Assembly: GCF_051401765.1 (NCBI RefSeq)
Contig: NW_027480432.1
Location: 10,062,501-10,126,500 of the forward strand
Reading direction: 5' to 3'
DNA from: Calliopsis andreniformis
Lineage: Eukaryota; Arthropoda; Insecta; Hymenoptera; Andrenidae
DNA: 64,000 nucleotides
Every line of letters begins with the position of its first letter. The stretch's first letter is position 1. Under the pieces are notes generated by a model. It had not been told where the DNA came from and ran no database searches. It was given only the letters and a program-made list of their open reading frames with translations. Positions 1 to 13,445 of the stretch are shown piece by piece. Made by a program: the position numbers and the translations under genes.

Positions 1-1
1 C

Positions 2-103
2 CAGCATAGTACAAAAGAATTGCCGGCACTGGATAGCGCTCAGCGATGGAGCTTAGGTCCTTATTTTGTTAGAGTCCATACGAAGAGACGTGTACGTAAA
101 TAA
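2..103 (+). CDS. Possible C-terminal end of a gene entering from the left (partial)
   Basis: A frame open from base 2 reads 33 codons to a TAA at 101-103. It contains LDSAQRWSLGPYFVRV and ends in a basic tail, HTKRRVRK. The stretch is clearly richer in G+C than the DNA after about base 300, which suits coding sequence followed by a 3' UTR. I do not recognise the protein. A frame this short at a window edge can be open by chance, so the call rests on composition and on several candidate AATAAA signals downstream (316-321, 1427-1432, 1469-1474). If real, this gene converges on the minus-strand Fab1 gene. Confidence 0.42.
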   Translation, partial: QHSTKELPALDSAQRWSLGPYFVRVHTKRRVRK

Positions 104-1888
104 TTCGATTCTATTTGACCGCGGGTCGAAGGCTTACTCGATCAGACCCGTATGTGTATTTCCTGTCTCTTGTCTATTTTCTGTATCGACGATCAAACTC
201 TTCTCGATCGGGGGATCGATGAGAGGCTTTGGTCGTGCTGCAACGGCGAACGCAGAAGAAGAATTCGTGGCTTAATATGCGAGCAGTGAATGAAAAACAC
301 GAGGCTAATTATGGTAATAAAGAAGCTACCGAGTGATTGTGTAAAAAATTGTAAAAAGGAATTTATTGATTATGTAATGTCCCCTAGGTATTTATGTAAA
401 TTTATTGAAGGAAATTATGGAGTTTCAATCACCGTTCATATAGAGAGATGACTTGCTCAGATAGTATCCAGTGTAGGTCATTTTTTTCTACAGGGAAAAG
501 TAAGCAGTGGAGCCAATTAGCTGAGCTGTTTCATCGTCAATTGAACACATAGAGATTTTGTATTGCCTGTTTCGCGTGTGAATGATTTCATTGTAGATTT
601 TCTATGTTACTCCACAAGAAATTCTTGTACGGCAGCTTATGTAATTCACCCGATCAGTATAATAATAAAAATGTTTTTCATTCAATCACCCTTATTATAG
701 TACGGCAATCAATAATAAATGCGCATCTGAAGTCTGTTTTATATTTTCATTTGAACAGTTTTTTCCGCAGTACAGTGTATTTAATCTCGCAATGCGTTCA
801 CAACTCATATTTGAATTAATATAGTGAAAATATCTCCTTAAACGATGGATGATAGTCATCCAGCAGTGAAGCTTTGCTGTGAAGGATTGTATCTACAGTA
901 CAATTAATCAGTTAGAGTTTGTAAACTATTTGTTCGTAGGTTACGATCATAACCTCGAGGAACCACAAGACATTATAATCGGTGTAATTTAATTTTTATG
1001 GATGGAATAGTTCAAGTATTCGAGTTTCGCTGCAGCTTCATCACTATGCATTCATTTATGTAAATATGGTAGAAATTATGCTGTACCGAAATCGGTATGG
1101 CGAAATGTTTTTCTGTAAGGTATACGCTTTAATATCTTCCTTGTGTTTGTGACGTAAATGGACCAGTGTCCCGTAATATCTCATTACTTCAAAATATAGT
1201 TTATGTGTTGTAAGTACTTTGTTGTGACCTGATTGTAGAATGCGTAATGGTATTCAAATTGTATTGGTGTGATACAATATTTTTTTTTTTAGAAAAGTTT
1301 TTGTTTGTCCTAATTATATAGAAATTCCGGAACACTGGTCTCAAACTATTATGAAAATACTATTATGTTAAAAACTCTTATTAATATTATTATATTATTA
1401 TTATTGTTTATTTGAGTATCAATAATAATAAATAATGTTCATGTACATAATTTTGAAAAAATGATCTAAATAAAACATTAATAATGGTGCTTTCATAGAC
1501 TTTTATAAAATTTTATCTCTCATTGATGCCCTTTGCACTTCGAACGTCAAGAGAAATTTTCCTTGCAAGTTATTTATTACAAAATTATATGTACACTTAA
1601 TACAACAATCGATGTATTAATGAGTAAATATTGTATAATTATATAAATTATAAAACTGAAATTATACAACAGACTATTTGTTCACGTTACAAAAATGGTA
1701 ACTCATTTCTATCACTTCTTCATTACAAAGTATCGTAATGGACTAGTAAATTCATAAAATATTAATATTACTTATCTTGACATGTAACACCGTTTGTTAC
1801 ACATGTGTCATCTGTGTAGAAAATATGTACATGTTTGTAGTGTAGAATGTTTGTGAAAAATTGAAAATGCCAGTGACAATTATAACCT
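104..1888. other. 3' flanking DNA between two convergent genes
   Basis: No convincing reading frame. The first 200 bases are GC-rich and look like the 3' UTR of the gene ending at 103. From about 1260 the DNA is strongly AT-rich with ATT/AAT runs. AATAAA motifs on the plus strand (316, 1427, 1469) and TTTATT (AATAAA on the minus strand, 1573-1578) suit convergent 3' ends that meet or overlap around 1.4-1.6 kb. Confidence 0.5.
1573..1578 (-). terminator. Candidate polyadenylation signal of Fab1
   Basis: AATAAA on the minus strand, about 310 nt downstream of the Fab1 stop codon at 1889-1891. It is the nearest good hexamer I found. Confidence 0.4.
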
Positions 1889-4800
1889 CTATGATGTTTC
1901 TACATCTTTGCCTAAACCAGACCACCTATCTGGCACAGGTAAGAAGTATCGGTGCATTGCTGCTATAAAACGAGCCCGATATTCTTCGGGTGATATTATT
2001 GTTGGCAATTTTCCTTGTCCACCTAATATTCCAGACTTTTTTACCATTGTTTCTAGTTTTTTGTCCCAAGTGAAGGTTCGTATGTAATCTACAAATATAT
2101 AATTTGTGAAAAGTCTTATATCTTCGAAAGTAATCGTCTCACTGCAGATATGTATGCAAAAATACTATTTTCATATATAAAATTAGAAAAATAGAACCTG
2201 ATTAAAGACTTGCTTTAGCCTTTAAGTATTATAAAATGTACTTATTTTTCGATAATTTCTACTTTTTTCCATATTATATGAATTCTATGCCTTTCTGCAT
2301 TTTAAAATTTCCCATAAATGCATAAAGATCCGCAGTTTAGTAATCATTTTTCCAAGTATTGCAATGTAAAAGTGCTACAGAAATAGGAGGGGAGTTAAAA
2401 GAAAAAAGTTACTTACCTATTATTCCTAATACGAGTTCATCAGATTTTGGTTCTAAACCAACTAATAATGAATAATCCATCACAGAGTTATCAGCCAAGA
2501 ATTTTGTATCTTGTTCAATAGCTCTGTTTAAGACTGCTTTGGAATGTGATCTGATGTAAAGAGGCGAATCGCAGCTCACTGAAAACATAAGCCCTTTTTA
2601 AGTGAAAAGTAGATGAAATATCAAAATGATACTAAATACAGTTTTCAGTGTTAAGGGTTTCAGATATAAGCTAGGTCCTTTGAAAACAAATTCCCCAATG
2701 TTTCACAAGCACTACATCATTTGACCCCCAAAAGGACACAGTTTATATCCAAAAGTAAACTGTATGGGCTATTGGGAAAATATCTACGAGGTATCAGGAC
2801 AAACAATTATGGAAAATTGCCGAATGTCTTGAGGACAAATTGCAATTTAAAAAGAAGATACAAAAAAAAATCCAAAAGTCTTAACAGATGTCGGACTGTG
2901 CAAGCCTTAAAATCCCTGAATACGATACTCACTGTTTAGTAAGTTTTCATCAAGTAATACTATTTCTCCTTCGTGACACATATCATCAGGGTTTACAAGC
3001 CGATTTCTCACAGATCCCTTCAAATCAAATTTATCTGTTATTGTCCTATTATAGAACAAATTTTCCATTACGAGTACACTAGTACGGAGCGCTGCATTTG
3101 TCGTATTATTCTTAAAAGACACTCTGTACACACCAACAATTTTACCTAACAACGTTGGCTGTTTAGTTTGCTGGCATTTTTCCATATAGGAAAAGTAATT
3201 TGGTGCAAAATCAAGAAATATTTGCATTTCTAATCTGGACATTTCTTTTATAATGAACCTATCATCTGCGAAAAGAAGGAAAACAATGTGTGTAGATAAA
3301 AATATCGTACAAAAAGATTCATTATCCTGTGTAATGATGTCCTACCTCGACTTTTACAAAAAGCACTTCCACTTTTTCCACCCCTTGCAGCCCATTGCAC
3401 ACTGCGACTCATGCTTCTCGTGAATTCATCCTCGCCACATGGCAAAACGCTTTCTCTTAAAGCTGCAAATTGGGCAGCAAAGTATATTCTACAGTAAAAA
3501 TTAGTTGTTGCATCGTTAAATTGAACTTCAATATAATTTTGCTGTTTCGTTGCCTTCTTATCTTCTTCTGTTTCCGAAGTTGAGGATGGATTTTGAGTGT
3601 TAGTTTCTACATTTGAAACGTTTTTATCAGAATCAATAGGGCTCGCAGGATTCGGACTATTTCCACGGAAGAATGACAGAACATATGGTCGTTTAAATTC
3701 TCCTGATTGCATTATTTCAGGAACATTCTCTTTATTCTCAGGGAATTTCCGTTTAATAAGAGGACTGGGATGCACATCTGGTCCTTTTGTAGTACGCATT
3801 AACTCATGCAATGCATGTTTGTAGTCAAGCGAATCAAGTGCATATGCAATTATGGATGAGGGTTCTGATTCGTATACCACTATAGGTACAACAGACCTAT
3901 AAAAAATATATTTTTATGCACTAAAAGGTATGCAATTAATTTATAAAGTATTAGGTTATCTCATAAATAATGCTACTAAAATTTTATTCATAAAGAAATT
4001 AATGCACACTGTTATTTTTAGTCACAACTCTGTCGAATATTACATTTTACCACTTATTAGATACTTTCTTAGACCCTTCTTCGAAGGATTCGTAATGTTT
4101 TTCATTAAAATGTAGAACAGAGAGCAGCATTACTTATGAGATAATCTAATACTATAATTACTTCATAAATGATATTTTAAACAGCGATCATACCCAAGAG
4201 GTAATAAATGATGTTCCAAAGTTCCCAAAGGATTGGCTATTGGTTGAGTAACAGGTACAGAAGGCAACAGTTGCGATAAAATCGTTTTCTTTTTCTTCTT
4301 TTTATCTGGCATATCGTCCAAAGCCAGAGGCAAAACATCAGAGTGCGATCTTTGATGCATTTTTGGGGATCCTTGAATAACAACAATTTCTTCAGGATTA
4401 TTGCTTTCTGTAACTTCGTTTTCTGGATTCTCTATGCCTTCCATTCCCTGTAAATCATTCTGTGCCGCAGCAATAGCATCAACAGCATTATAATCCGCTG
4501 ACATAGGGCTTAAGTCTTCGATCTGCGATTCTGACGCAGTATCTTCTGTTATGTACCCATCCGTATCAATTATACTGTTACTTCCAGCTGTCAAAGATCG
4601 TTCAGTGAACCGTCTCGGTCTCTCATCCTTCTTTTTAACAGACATTTCTAAAATTTTCGTATTCCAATTGAACACAACTTCTGATATCAGTCGTTTAAGG
4701 ATCACAATTCCATCTTCGATTCTAAACATTAAAGCTTGAACCTGTTTTTCGGAAACTTTACCCTCAAGCTTTTTATTCTCTAACGTTGGAGAGGTCAGTT

Positions 4801-7800
4801 TCAACTGAATTTCTTCTATTTTATTTTTGAAATACTGTTGATCTTTGGTTAATTGCTGCTTGGCAGCATTTAAATTATCTATATCCGTTTGCAGAGTCGT
4901 CAGCTTCTCTCGTATAGCCGAGAAAACCTCGTCCCCTTTCAGAGCTAAGCTTTTCATCTCTTCTATAACATCCGCGTGCTGCTTCGGATCGTATATGATA
5001 TTTATGAGAGGTGGTGGCAGAGAAATTTCCCATTGCGATATTTTCGTATATTTAAACACAGCCAGCATGTTCTTCTTCGTGAAGTACTGATAATGATCAT
5101 GATGAAGTGAATGTTGGCAAGTGTCCGTATCGCGTCTCGTGTAAGCACTCCCATGGAACCGTAATTCCAAGTACTTGGCGAAAGACAGTGACCACGTGTC
5201 ATCTGACATCGGTATCACAGGTGAGACGCCTTTGCATTTCATGCATTTGCTCCACATTAAAATCTGATTTGCGTTCTCTTGGGCGAATGGCTCGGTGCTC
5301 ATTTCACTTAAGCTAATATGTATGCATCCGCCGTCATGCGCAAATCGTCGGACGTGCTGAGCAATTTGCGCTCGACATGCCTGAATGGGACACTTGTACT
5401 CGGATGTCAAACAATAAGTCTCTAAGAAACGTCCCAGCGCGATATCGTTTCTTCCGTATAAATCCATGTTAACTACCCACGGATTCACGCAAAACGCTGG
5501 CGTATCGTTCCCCGTGTGCGAAAAGCTGCAAAATAACACAGACAAACGTTGATGACTCGCAGGATCTAAGCAATCAGGCCACCTAGGAGTTTGATCAGTT
5601 GCTTCAGTCTGCATTGCAACGTGTTGCTTTTCGGATAACACGTTGTTTGTCGGATACAATCGACTACCACAAGCTCTAAAATTAGCTAACAAAGTTTGCA
5701 CTTCCCGGCTGTCAACATCCGTAGTCAGTCTAGCTTGAACAAACGGATGTTGCGGTTTCAGTTTTAATTTTGCTAATGGATTTTCAGATCCACATTGTTC
5801 TACAGCTGCGTTACTCGTTTTAATCTCTTTCACTTTGTCTAAGAATTGCACAGAATAAAAGATTTCCCTTGGAAAGAAACTTCGTAGCACACAGTTCCTC
5901 CCTGTTTCCGTTTCCAAGTAAGGTATAGAAAATTTTAGATAAGGGGAAACGCTTAATACAGTTCCCTCTAGTGCTTTCTTGAATTTATTTAATAAAGGTA
6001 AATCAGCAACGCTTAAATGCTGACCATTTGGACTAGTTTGATTGAAAACGTCCTCTTCGTCTTCGTTTAAATACTGATGCAAAGGATCGCTACGATCACT
6101 AATAGATTCTCCATAAATACGTTTCTCTTCTGAAACAACTTTGTCTTTATTTTTTGGTTTTTCAATTTCTTCTTCACTTTCTTTGCTTGTTTTTTCGCTA
6201 TCTTTACTGCTAAACAATTCAATTGTACTGTTTTGATCTTCCTTGCTGCCTATACCAAATCCTGACGTATTGCTTAAACTATCATTATTGTTAGTTTTAT
6301 TTTTTGGACAATCCTCTACGTTCTTTAAGTCCATTACAGAAGATTTTGTTCTGGGTTTGAATAACTTTAAAGTATCGTAAGGATCTGCATCTTCGGGTAT
6401 CATAGAGGATATTTGCTTAACAGAGTTCGAACTTAATATATTCTCTGTCTGTTCAGCATCTTTATCTTTCAAAAGTGCGCTTCTAACAACTGGAAACTCT
6501 ATTTCAATGCTTTCTTTATTATTTGATGTACTTCCAGCATCTTCTTGAACTTTTGATATTCTTAAAATTTCATTATTATCTGCACACTCTTTGTCATAAA
6601 TCGAAGTTGCATTTCTTTCACTGATTTTATCACGTAACACTTGATTATCTTCTAAATGTGTGGAATCCTTATGCGATGTTTCATCTAGAAATGAATTATC
6701 CTTCGGAGATGGTGGTCTTGCAAACTCATCCATGAGAAATGATTTTTCAAGACGCCAAGAATAAGCCGCAAAGATCATCATTGAAGTTACATTCTTGACT
6801 TTCTTTAATTCTGTTTGAGAGCCACCTCGTAACAAAATTGTTGCACCAAGATGTGGATTTGAACATCCTTCGAAGTACATCAGTGTTTTAATGCCACCTG
6901 CAAAACTCAATCAGTGTTATCATGCTGAATTATGAAGAATTTTGATGACTGTAATTGTATAACTCACTTTTGTCACATGAAAAATTTCGTAAATAGAACT
7001 TCTTACATGTGCCAAGCATGTATCTAGCACTTATGTGTGCATCGATAGTGTTTACAATGTTAGCACCTGTACACCTTGCAACTCGTTCCAAAACACTCAA
7101 TTTCACGTTTAATACAAGAGTTACACCGCATTCTCTAAGCCTGTCTTGAGCTAATCTCGACACAGATCTATGCACAAGTACAACATCTGGACCAAGAGCA
7201 GTAATTCTGGCAACTGTATGACCTAAATATTCATTCTCCTGGAAGTTTAACATTTTTATTAGAGTATAAAATAATAATATACATAGAATAGTGTTTTGCT
7301 GACAAGAAGAACTCTGGTAGCAATGCAGATTTATTGATTCCAGGGCTTTGTCAGCGGAGCACAATATTAATCAATTTCTTTTTCATACCTGCAACATTAC
7401 AGGCTCTAAACTCAATAGTTTTCCTTCTACACGTTGATACATAAGTCCACACTGAAGTAATAGAATTTTTGGATGAGCTATCATTGCATTCATTCCCCTA
7501 TGTGCAACATTCTTGGTACAAACTACACCAGACACAATTTCACAGTCATCTCTACTACCTCCTGGACATTTTTTTATTTGAACATATTGTCGAATATCCA
7601 TATCATCGACATTATGATTTAGATCTGGTCTAACGTAGTCAATGATTTGATGAGAGATACGAAGTATTACTTCTGACCAAGTTTGCGACAGGCCTTCTTT
7701 GTTCAAAAGTTGTTTAATTAATGAATCTTCATGTTGCTTATATGCGGATCTACAATTATATGAATATAAGCATAAATATGTGAAAATAGGATAGATATTG

Positions 7801-10213
7801 AAGAACTAGAAATATTTATGTTTTTTAACATCTAACTTGAATAATACTTACATTAAACACTCGTATGCATGTAATTCTCCAAAAGTACTTCTAAGATTTG
7901 TTGGTTTATGCCAACTATTTCTTTCTTTAAATTCTTGTACCTGCAGCGTGTCATTTAAAAAATCGTCAGCAATTTTAAAATTACATTTATGTGATTTTAC
8001 TGTGACTTCTTTTTGTTCAATCACGCCATCACTACTGTCTACAGAAATCGCAGTTAAATCTTCTGAAGTAGGTCTCTTCAACGTAACAGTTGATGACTCT
8101 AAATTTAAATCTAGATAAAAACTCGAGCTAGAGGATGGTAAACGTCCACAACTTTGTTGCACCGAATTGGAAGGTTTGGTTTCGCTTTCAGAATCTGAAA
8201 TACATTTGTAGTAGCGATTTTTTCATTCAAGACAAAACATTAGAAATTACCTGTTGTTGAATCATGTTGCGGAATTGTTTTTACCCATGCAGGCTCTTGT
8301 GCGTCACAGGTGGTCTGTGTTTCAGTTAATAAATCCATATTTTGCATATGAGATAATTTGACAGGTTTGAACACAGTTGCTGTATCGCTGAATACATTAT
8401 CAGCGACTATTGGCTCAATGAAACCTGCTTCTAATAGAGCTTGTCCTATAGCAGTAGCCTGTACACTGTAAAATATTACGCTTTAGTAGTTTATTTTAAC
8501 ATTTCTTTTATGTATTTTTAGTTATATTTGTACCGAGTGGCTGCTTTATTCTGTGCTATCATCCAGTTTACCAATTCACTAGCTAAAAAGCAATTGTGAT
8601 AACTTTTCAGTCTAATTCTGTGCGTTTGCAAAAGTATTGCTTGACTTGATCGAAATAGCTCTTCGTAAATCATTCTTAGAGAAGCAGAATTTTGTAAAAC
8701 AAGTGTTCGCTCCTGAGATGTTAAATAACTATTTGCAGACCTGGAAAGCATATTGATAAGATTACCTGATTTCATCAATCAATCAATTTTGAATATATAA
8801 CAGTCTTTTGTATCAAAAAATGAATAAAATAAATACAAAACTATACCGTCCAACTGCATATTTCTCCTCCATATAACCTACACTTGGTTTTCTGCAAATC
8901 AATGTTTCATCTTCTGCAGATTCATTTGCACATTTCTGTGTCATAGGTGGTAGATCATTTCCATATTTAACTTGTAGATCTTCCTGCAGTGCTTTTAGAT
9001 CTGCAGATAAATCACTTCTCATGTCTGATGACTGTAAATATGATAAAACTACTTTGCAGCAGTACGTACAAACTCTGAGATCGCCTGTAAAAAAATTTAT
9101 ATAAATACAAAGAACGTAAAGAACGAGTAAGAAACAGATTTATTCCCATACCAGTGCATCCCATAATTTTTCCAGGTATTTGATCAGAGCAACATTTCGA
9201 ACAAAATATTTGACCACAGACACGACAGTGATGTCTTCTACGAAATGTTGTAAATCGTTCTCCGCATTCATAGCATTGCTTGCTCACACTATCCGGCATC
9301 CAATAACTTCGTAATTGGGAATCTTTGTACGAGCGCAAATTCTGTATTTAATTAATAACGTGACTATAATATGATATCGATTATATACAGTATTTTTATA
9401 ACTTTGTTGAATCAATGATACAAGGCACAGTGGTAAACAACTGCACATTTATGGCACATGGGCAGGACATGGGCACTTGACACAACATGTAGAATAAGGA
9501 CGACATAACTACATTTAGTGCCTTGTCTCATTGAATTGAGACTAGTCTATGAATGTTTATGCAAATTTAAATTTTTATAAATACTATTATAATGGAAAAG
9601 AACTACAAATTTGTCTCAGCCTCCAGATATTGTAATACATACTTTATTTATGAGAATTTGTATATTTTTGCATATTATGTGTACCGCAAATGCATAAAAA
9701 TCCACAGCCTATCTATAATATACACCAGATAACTCACGTTACTTTTCAGAGCTACTATATTACTAATACGTTTCAATACGTTTGGTAAGCTTCTTCCTTC
9801 ACGAGTGTCCAAAGGAAAGTTCATCATACTTGAACTATCATCCTCTGGCGTTTTCTCAGTGCTTTCAGATTGTTTCCACGATTCAGAATCGGATGAGCTT
9901 TGTTCATCGTTATTAGAGGAGACTGTTGAATCGTCAACATTCTGTGAACCTAGAAACAAATTAGAGTAAAAACACTCTATTACTTTTTCAAAACAGCCTT
10001 ATTGTGTGTTACTAATACAACTGAACTGGGAAATAATTCCATTTATTTTCACTAAAATGATAACATGTAAAATTGAAAGGTACGTAAGGAACACTTACTT
10101 CTGGTGAAGTTAAAGAATTTTGAAAATAAAGAAGCTACGACAGGTTGACTCTCCTCAGGACTTAACGGAGCGAACTCCGTAAGTTTCGACGGTGAGTTCA
10201 TATTCTTATTCAT
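1889..10213 (-). CDS. fab1: 1-phosphatidylinositol 3-phosphate 5-kinase, Fab1/PIKfyve (14 coding exons)
   Basis: Converts PI3P to PI(3,5)P2 on endosomal membranes, controlling endolysosome size and traffic; the family works with the Vac14 and Fig4 proteins. Minus-strand exons: 10213-10099, 9949-9738, 9341-9152, 9084-8847, 8740-8534, 8465-8251, 8194-7852, 7749-7389, 7238-6968, 6897-4194, 3896-3346, 3265-2933, 2578-2417, 2088-1889. All junctions are GT-AG and phases close exactly, giving 6102 nt (2033 aa), close to human PIKfyve. The FYVE domain (about 120-185) has W123-M-P-D and RRRHHCRVCG. The DEP domain (about 265-345) has LVNWMI. The CCT-like region is about 510-760, with LGATILLRGG. A conserved Cys-rich region is about 1165-1300. 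In the kinase domain (about 1780-2030), the ATP-site Lys is K1809 in RFIIKEM, FDLKG is at 1882-1886, DYSLLVG at 1948-1954, and the D1968 motif begins DYIRTFTWDKKLE. The ATG at 10213 follows an in-frame TAG four codons upstream. All key residues are present, so the gene looks intact. Confidence 0.96.
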
Positions 10214-10420
10214 TTTGATTCGTGCTATCTTCCTACGAACATTTTTAAGACAACTTCTTATAGGACGCCGTTCTCGATCCTGCGCCGACGACTCAACGCA
10301 GATAATGTTTTTGACAGAAATGTCAGTTGATCGGCTACCTGGATAAAGATAAACTTATGTAATTATAGATGGCGGTGCTGTAGCAAGAAACTTACGCGTT
10401 TGGAGTTACAGTGGCCGATA
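10214..10420 (-). promoter_or_regulatory. 5' leader and likely promoter region of Fab1
   Basis: Just upstream of the Fab1 ATG, this stretch is richer in G+C and CpG (for example around 10260-10300) than the flanks. No TATA box is evident, which suits a housekeeping promoter. A plus-strand frame that could start a divergent transcript lies directly beyond it (see findings). Confidence 0.4.
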
Positions 10421-11439
10421 ATGATTCATTCCATATCACGAATGCATTTGAGGGCATTGGAAGAGAAAGTTCTCAATACTGTAAGTATAGTAGCTTATGA
10501 ATTTATTTACAAAGGATTATTAAATTTAAATGTTCGAATTTCCAAGATATTTTACTTAGATTAGAATTTTATTAAGGTGCAGAAGTTCTCGTTAACTGTA
10601 AATTGATAGCACTGAAAGGTGTTATAGATCTGTTTTTCTTTTTTAAGGAAATTGTGTAAAAAGTTAAGTTGAAAATAAGTTTAAAATTTAGATCATAGTG
10701 GGAGTAGTAATTTAAAAGAAAAGAGTAACAAGTATCGTGCGACTAAATTATCAATTTAGATAGATTTGAGATGTTCTAGTTTAGGATGAATAAGTGTTTA
10801 TAAAGTGAAATACTATATTGCATAGAGTTTTTATTATACATTACATTTGTATAAAAACAGCTGTAGCATCAATTTTATACTTATACACGTGAACATTTTT
10901 CTGTTATTATCGCCGATTTGGATATATATCTTTGTTTAAATTTCGCGCGTTCTTAATCTGTTCTTGCGCGTTTTTATTAGACGCTGTATGTATTTCCTGT
11001 TTTGTTAAATGCCTTAGCTATTACTAACTATTTTTAATGTTCTGTGTTCTCAATTTTAACATATTTATATTTATTTAATGGGAAGTATACTTTAATTTTA
11101 ACAATTTTAGTAAAAAATACTTGTTCGAAAAGTTTGTAGGTACGTTTGTACCTATCGTAGATAAGTTATCATTTGGTAATCATTTCAGAAATGTGTAGAT
11201 CTATTTAATGCAGTTTATGAGTAGAGGACGCTAAAATCAGTCTTGAACATTCTGAGTGATAAATTTAAATTATGTTTATTTAAGCTGGAGAAAACCAATT
11301 AAAAATCTACTTCAAACATAAATGATATTTTAAAAGCATCAATATGAGTACAATAAAGATATTTTTCTATTATTATTATAAGATTAGATTATAGAGAATT
11401 GAAAGCAATATTAGATGTATCTAATAGAGAGTGATTATA

Positions 11440-11515
11440 TAAAAATATAAATTATAAATATAAATATAAATTTATAGATATAGATATAAATTTATAAATA
11501 TAAATATAAGCATAA
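11440..11515. repeat. A/T-rich simple repeat (ATAAAT-type)
   Basis: Imperfect tandem copies of words such as ATAAATATAAAT and ATAGATATAG run for about 75 bases. Confidence 0.7.
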
Positions 11516-13218
11516 GTTTGTATTTTTATATCTACACCTGATTTCACTTTTTAATGAGTCTGTATGGGACACAAGGTTTATATTTGTTAATAAAAAAAAT
11601 TTTAAGCGATAAGGCAATCGACTTTAACCGCGAAAGCTAGTAATAACAATTTATTATCCCAATCATTTTTATTTACATATTATACATATATATAATATTC
11701 ATGATCTTAAGCAATATGAGCAATGTTCCATAAATATTGTAAGAAGGAAAGATTTGGACTTCTCACTAAGGAAAGATTTTGTTCTTCTTCTTATGACAAT
11801 TAGTAATGACAAATAAATAAAAACAAAAGAATACTTAAATTTAAATAGCAATATCCCATTCTAATCTTACGCACAAATGAAATAGAACATAAGAGGTAAT
11901 AATGAATAGCAAAATGCTTTTTTGTACATAAAAATGCGATTACAAACATTTTAGTTGAATAGATAAAAATTTAATGTTCGTATACAGTCGCATAGTATGT
12001 AACGGTTAAATCAAAGATCATTAAGAAACGTTAAGTACACGTTCTTCAGTCGCATTCAAGGCTGCCAGGTATTGTTACCCAATGTTAGAAAAAAAATCGA
12101 ACATAGAAATGTGTAAATCTCAGAACAGTTAACAGCACTGTACATTTAATTTCGTGCTATTCTAAATAATGCTTTGTTCAACTTATTTCCGAAAAATAGT
12201 TTGATTTTCGCTTTACAAGTTTATTGTGTATTCATTTCATTCACACGTTTCGTGCCTTCGAACTTTCACACTAAAACAATAATATGTTTTAGTTCAGTAT
12301 CAGCAATACGAACATCAAAGTCATTACCAATAAAATGAAAACAAACTTTATTTATGTATTATTATGTTCTTCCACAACACAGTAAGTTTACTTTCATCAC
12401 TATTCGTGCTAAGTTATCCTTCGCTGAATGGTAGTATTTCTTAAATTTATTATAAAAATAGAAATGTCTCAAAATTTAGATTAGACAACCATTTCAACAA
12501 AGAATTGTTAAATGCATTGAAGTACAAGATGATCATTTTGAATACTTACTAAAGTACAAATAAAACGCAATTACGTTAAATTACCAATACATTTATTTCA
12601 ATCACTTTTTCGGCATTTCCCTGCAAGTTTGACCTCGAATGACCTTCTGTAGATAGTTTTCAAATTCGTCTTAAAATAAGCTACAATACTAGCGAAAAAT
12701 AAAAGTATGGTTCCATTTGGAAAAACGGTTGTGACCTTCACTTCACCTTTGCGCGTCCATCAGGAAAAATAAAAGTTCCACCACACGATATTTCCCTCGA
12801 TGCTAAACATCTTTCATCTGAAACATTTTTGCGTATAATCAATATTTTTGGAGATATTCATCTGTAACGCTTTATAATTTCCATTCTGTATATGTAAACT
12901 TTATGAATTGATATTTTGGAGACTAAACAAATCTTAATTAATAGTGGATATTATATTGTTTTATAGGGTACTTATAGCTAGACATGTTTTAGGAAAACAA
13001 TGACATTTATTAAGTCTAATATTTCGATCTTCTTGATTAACACAGTATTTATTTCAAATGAATTTATTTTTACTTTTACATATTTGTAGATTAATCGAAG
13101 AATAAGTATAAAAGGCTGTAAGTTCTATTAAAAGATCAAGATCAGAGGATTTTAATAGTTAAAGTAAGAATATTAGTATGATCACAGGACCTACATGTTT
13201 AAGAATCGGTTTTTATAT

Positions 13219-13445
13219 ATCCCAGATAGCACACGACGTCTTGAAGACGTCTATTTTATGTCCATTTTATGACTGAATGTCTTCTACAGCATACGTCTTT
13301 AAAACTTCTGAAATTTACGTCCATAAGACATCTTAAAGACACACTACATGGACGTTTTAAAGACTTACGCTTTTGAACGTCTCAAAGACGTCTTCTGGAC
13401 ATTTTAAGGACTTTTCTGGATGTCTTTAAGACGTTTTTATGATGT
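13219..13445. repeat. Island of short ACGTC/GACGT palindromic words
   Basis: About 225 bases contain many variants of GACGTCTTGAAGACGTC, such as ACGTCTTTAA, TAAAGACGT, CTCAAAGACGTC and CTTTAAGACGTT, in both orientations. The island begins beside CCCAGATAGCACA. It is non-coding; internal structure points to a repetitive element or cluster of short palindromes of unknown class. Confidence 0.6.
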
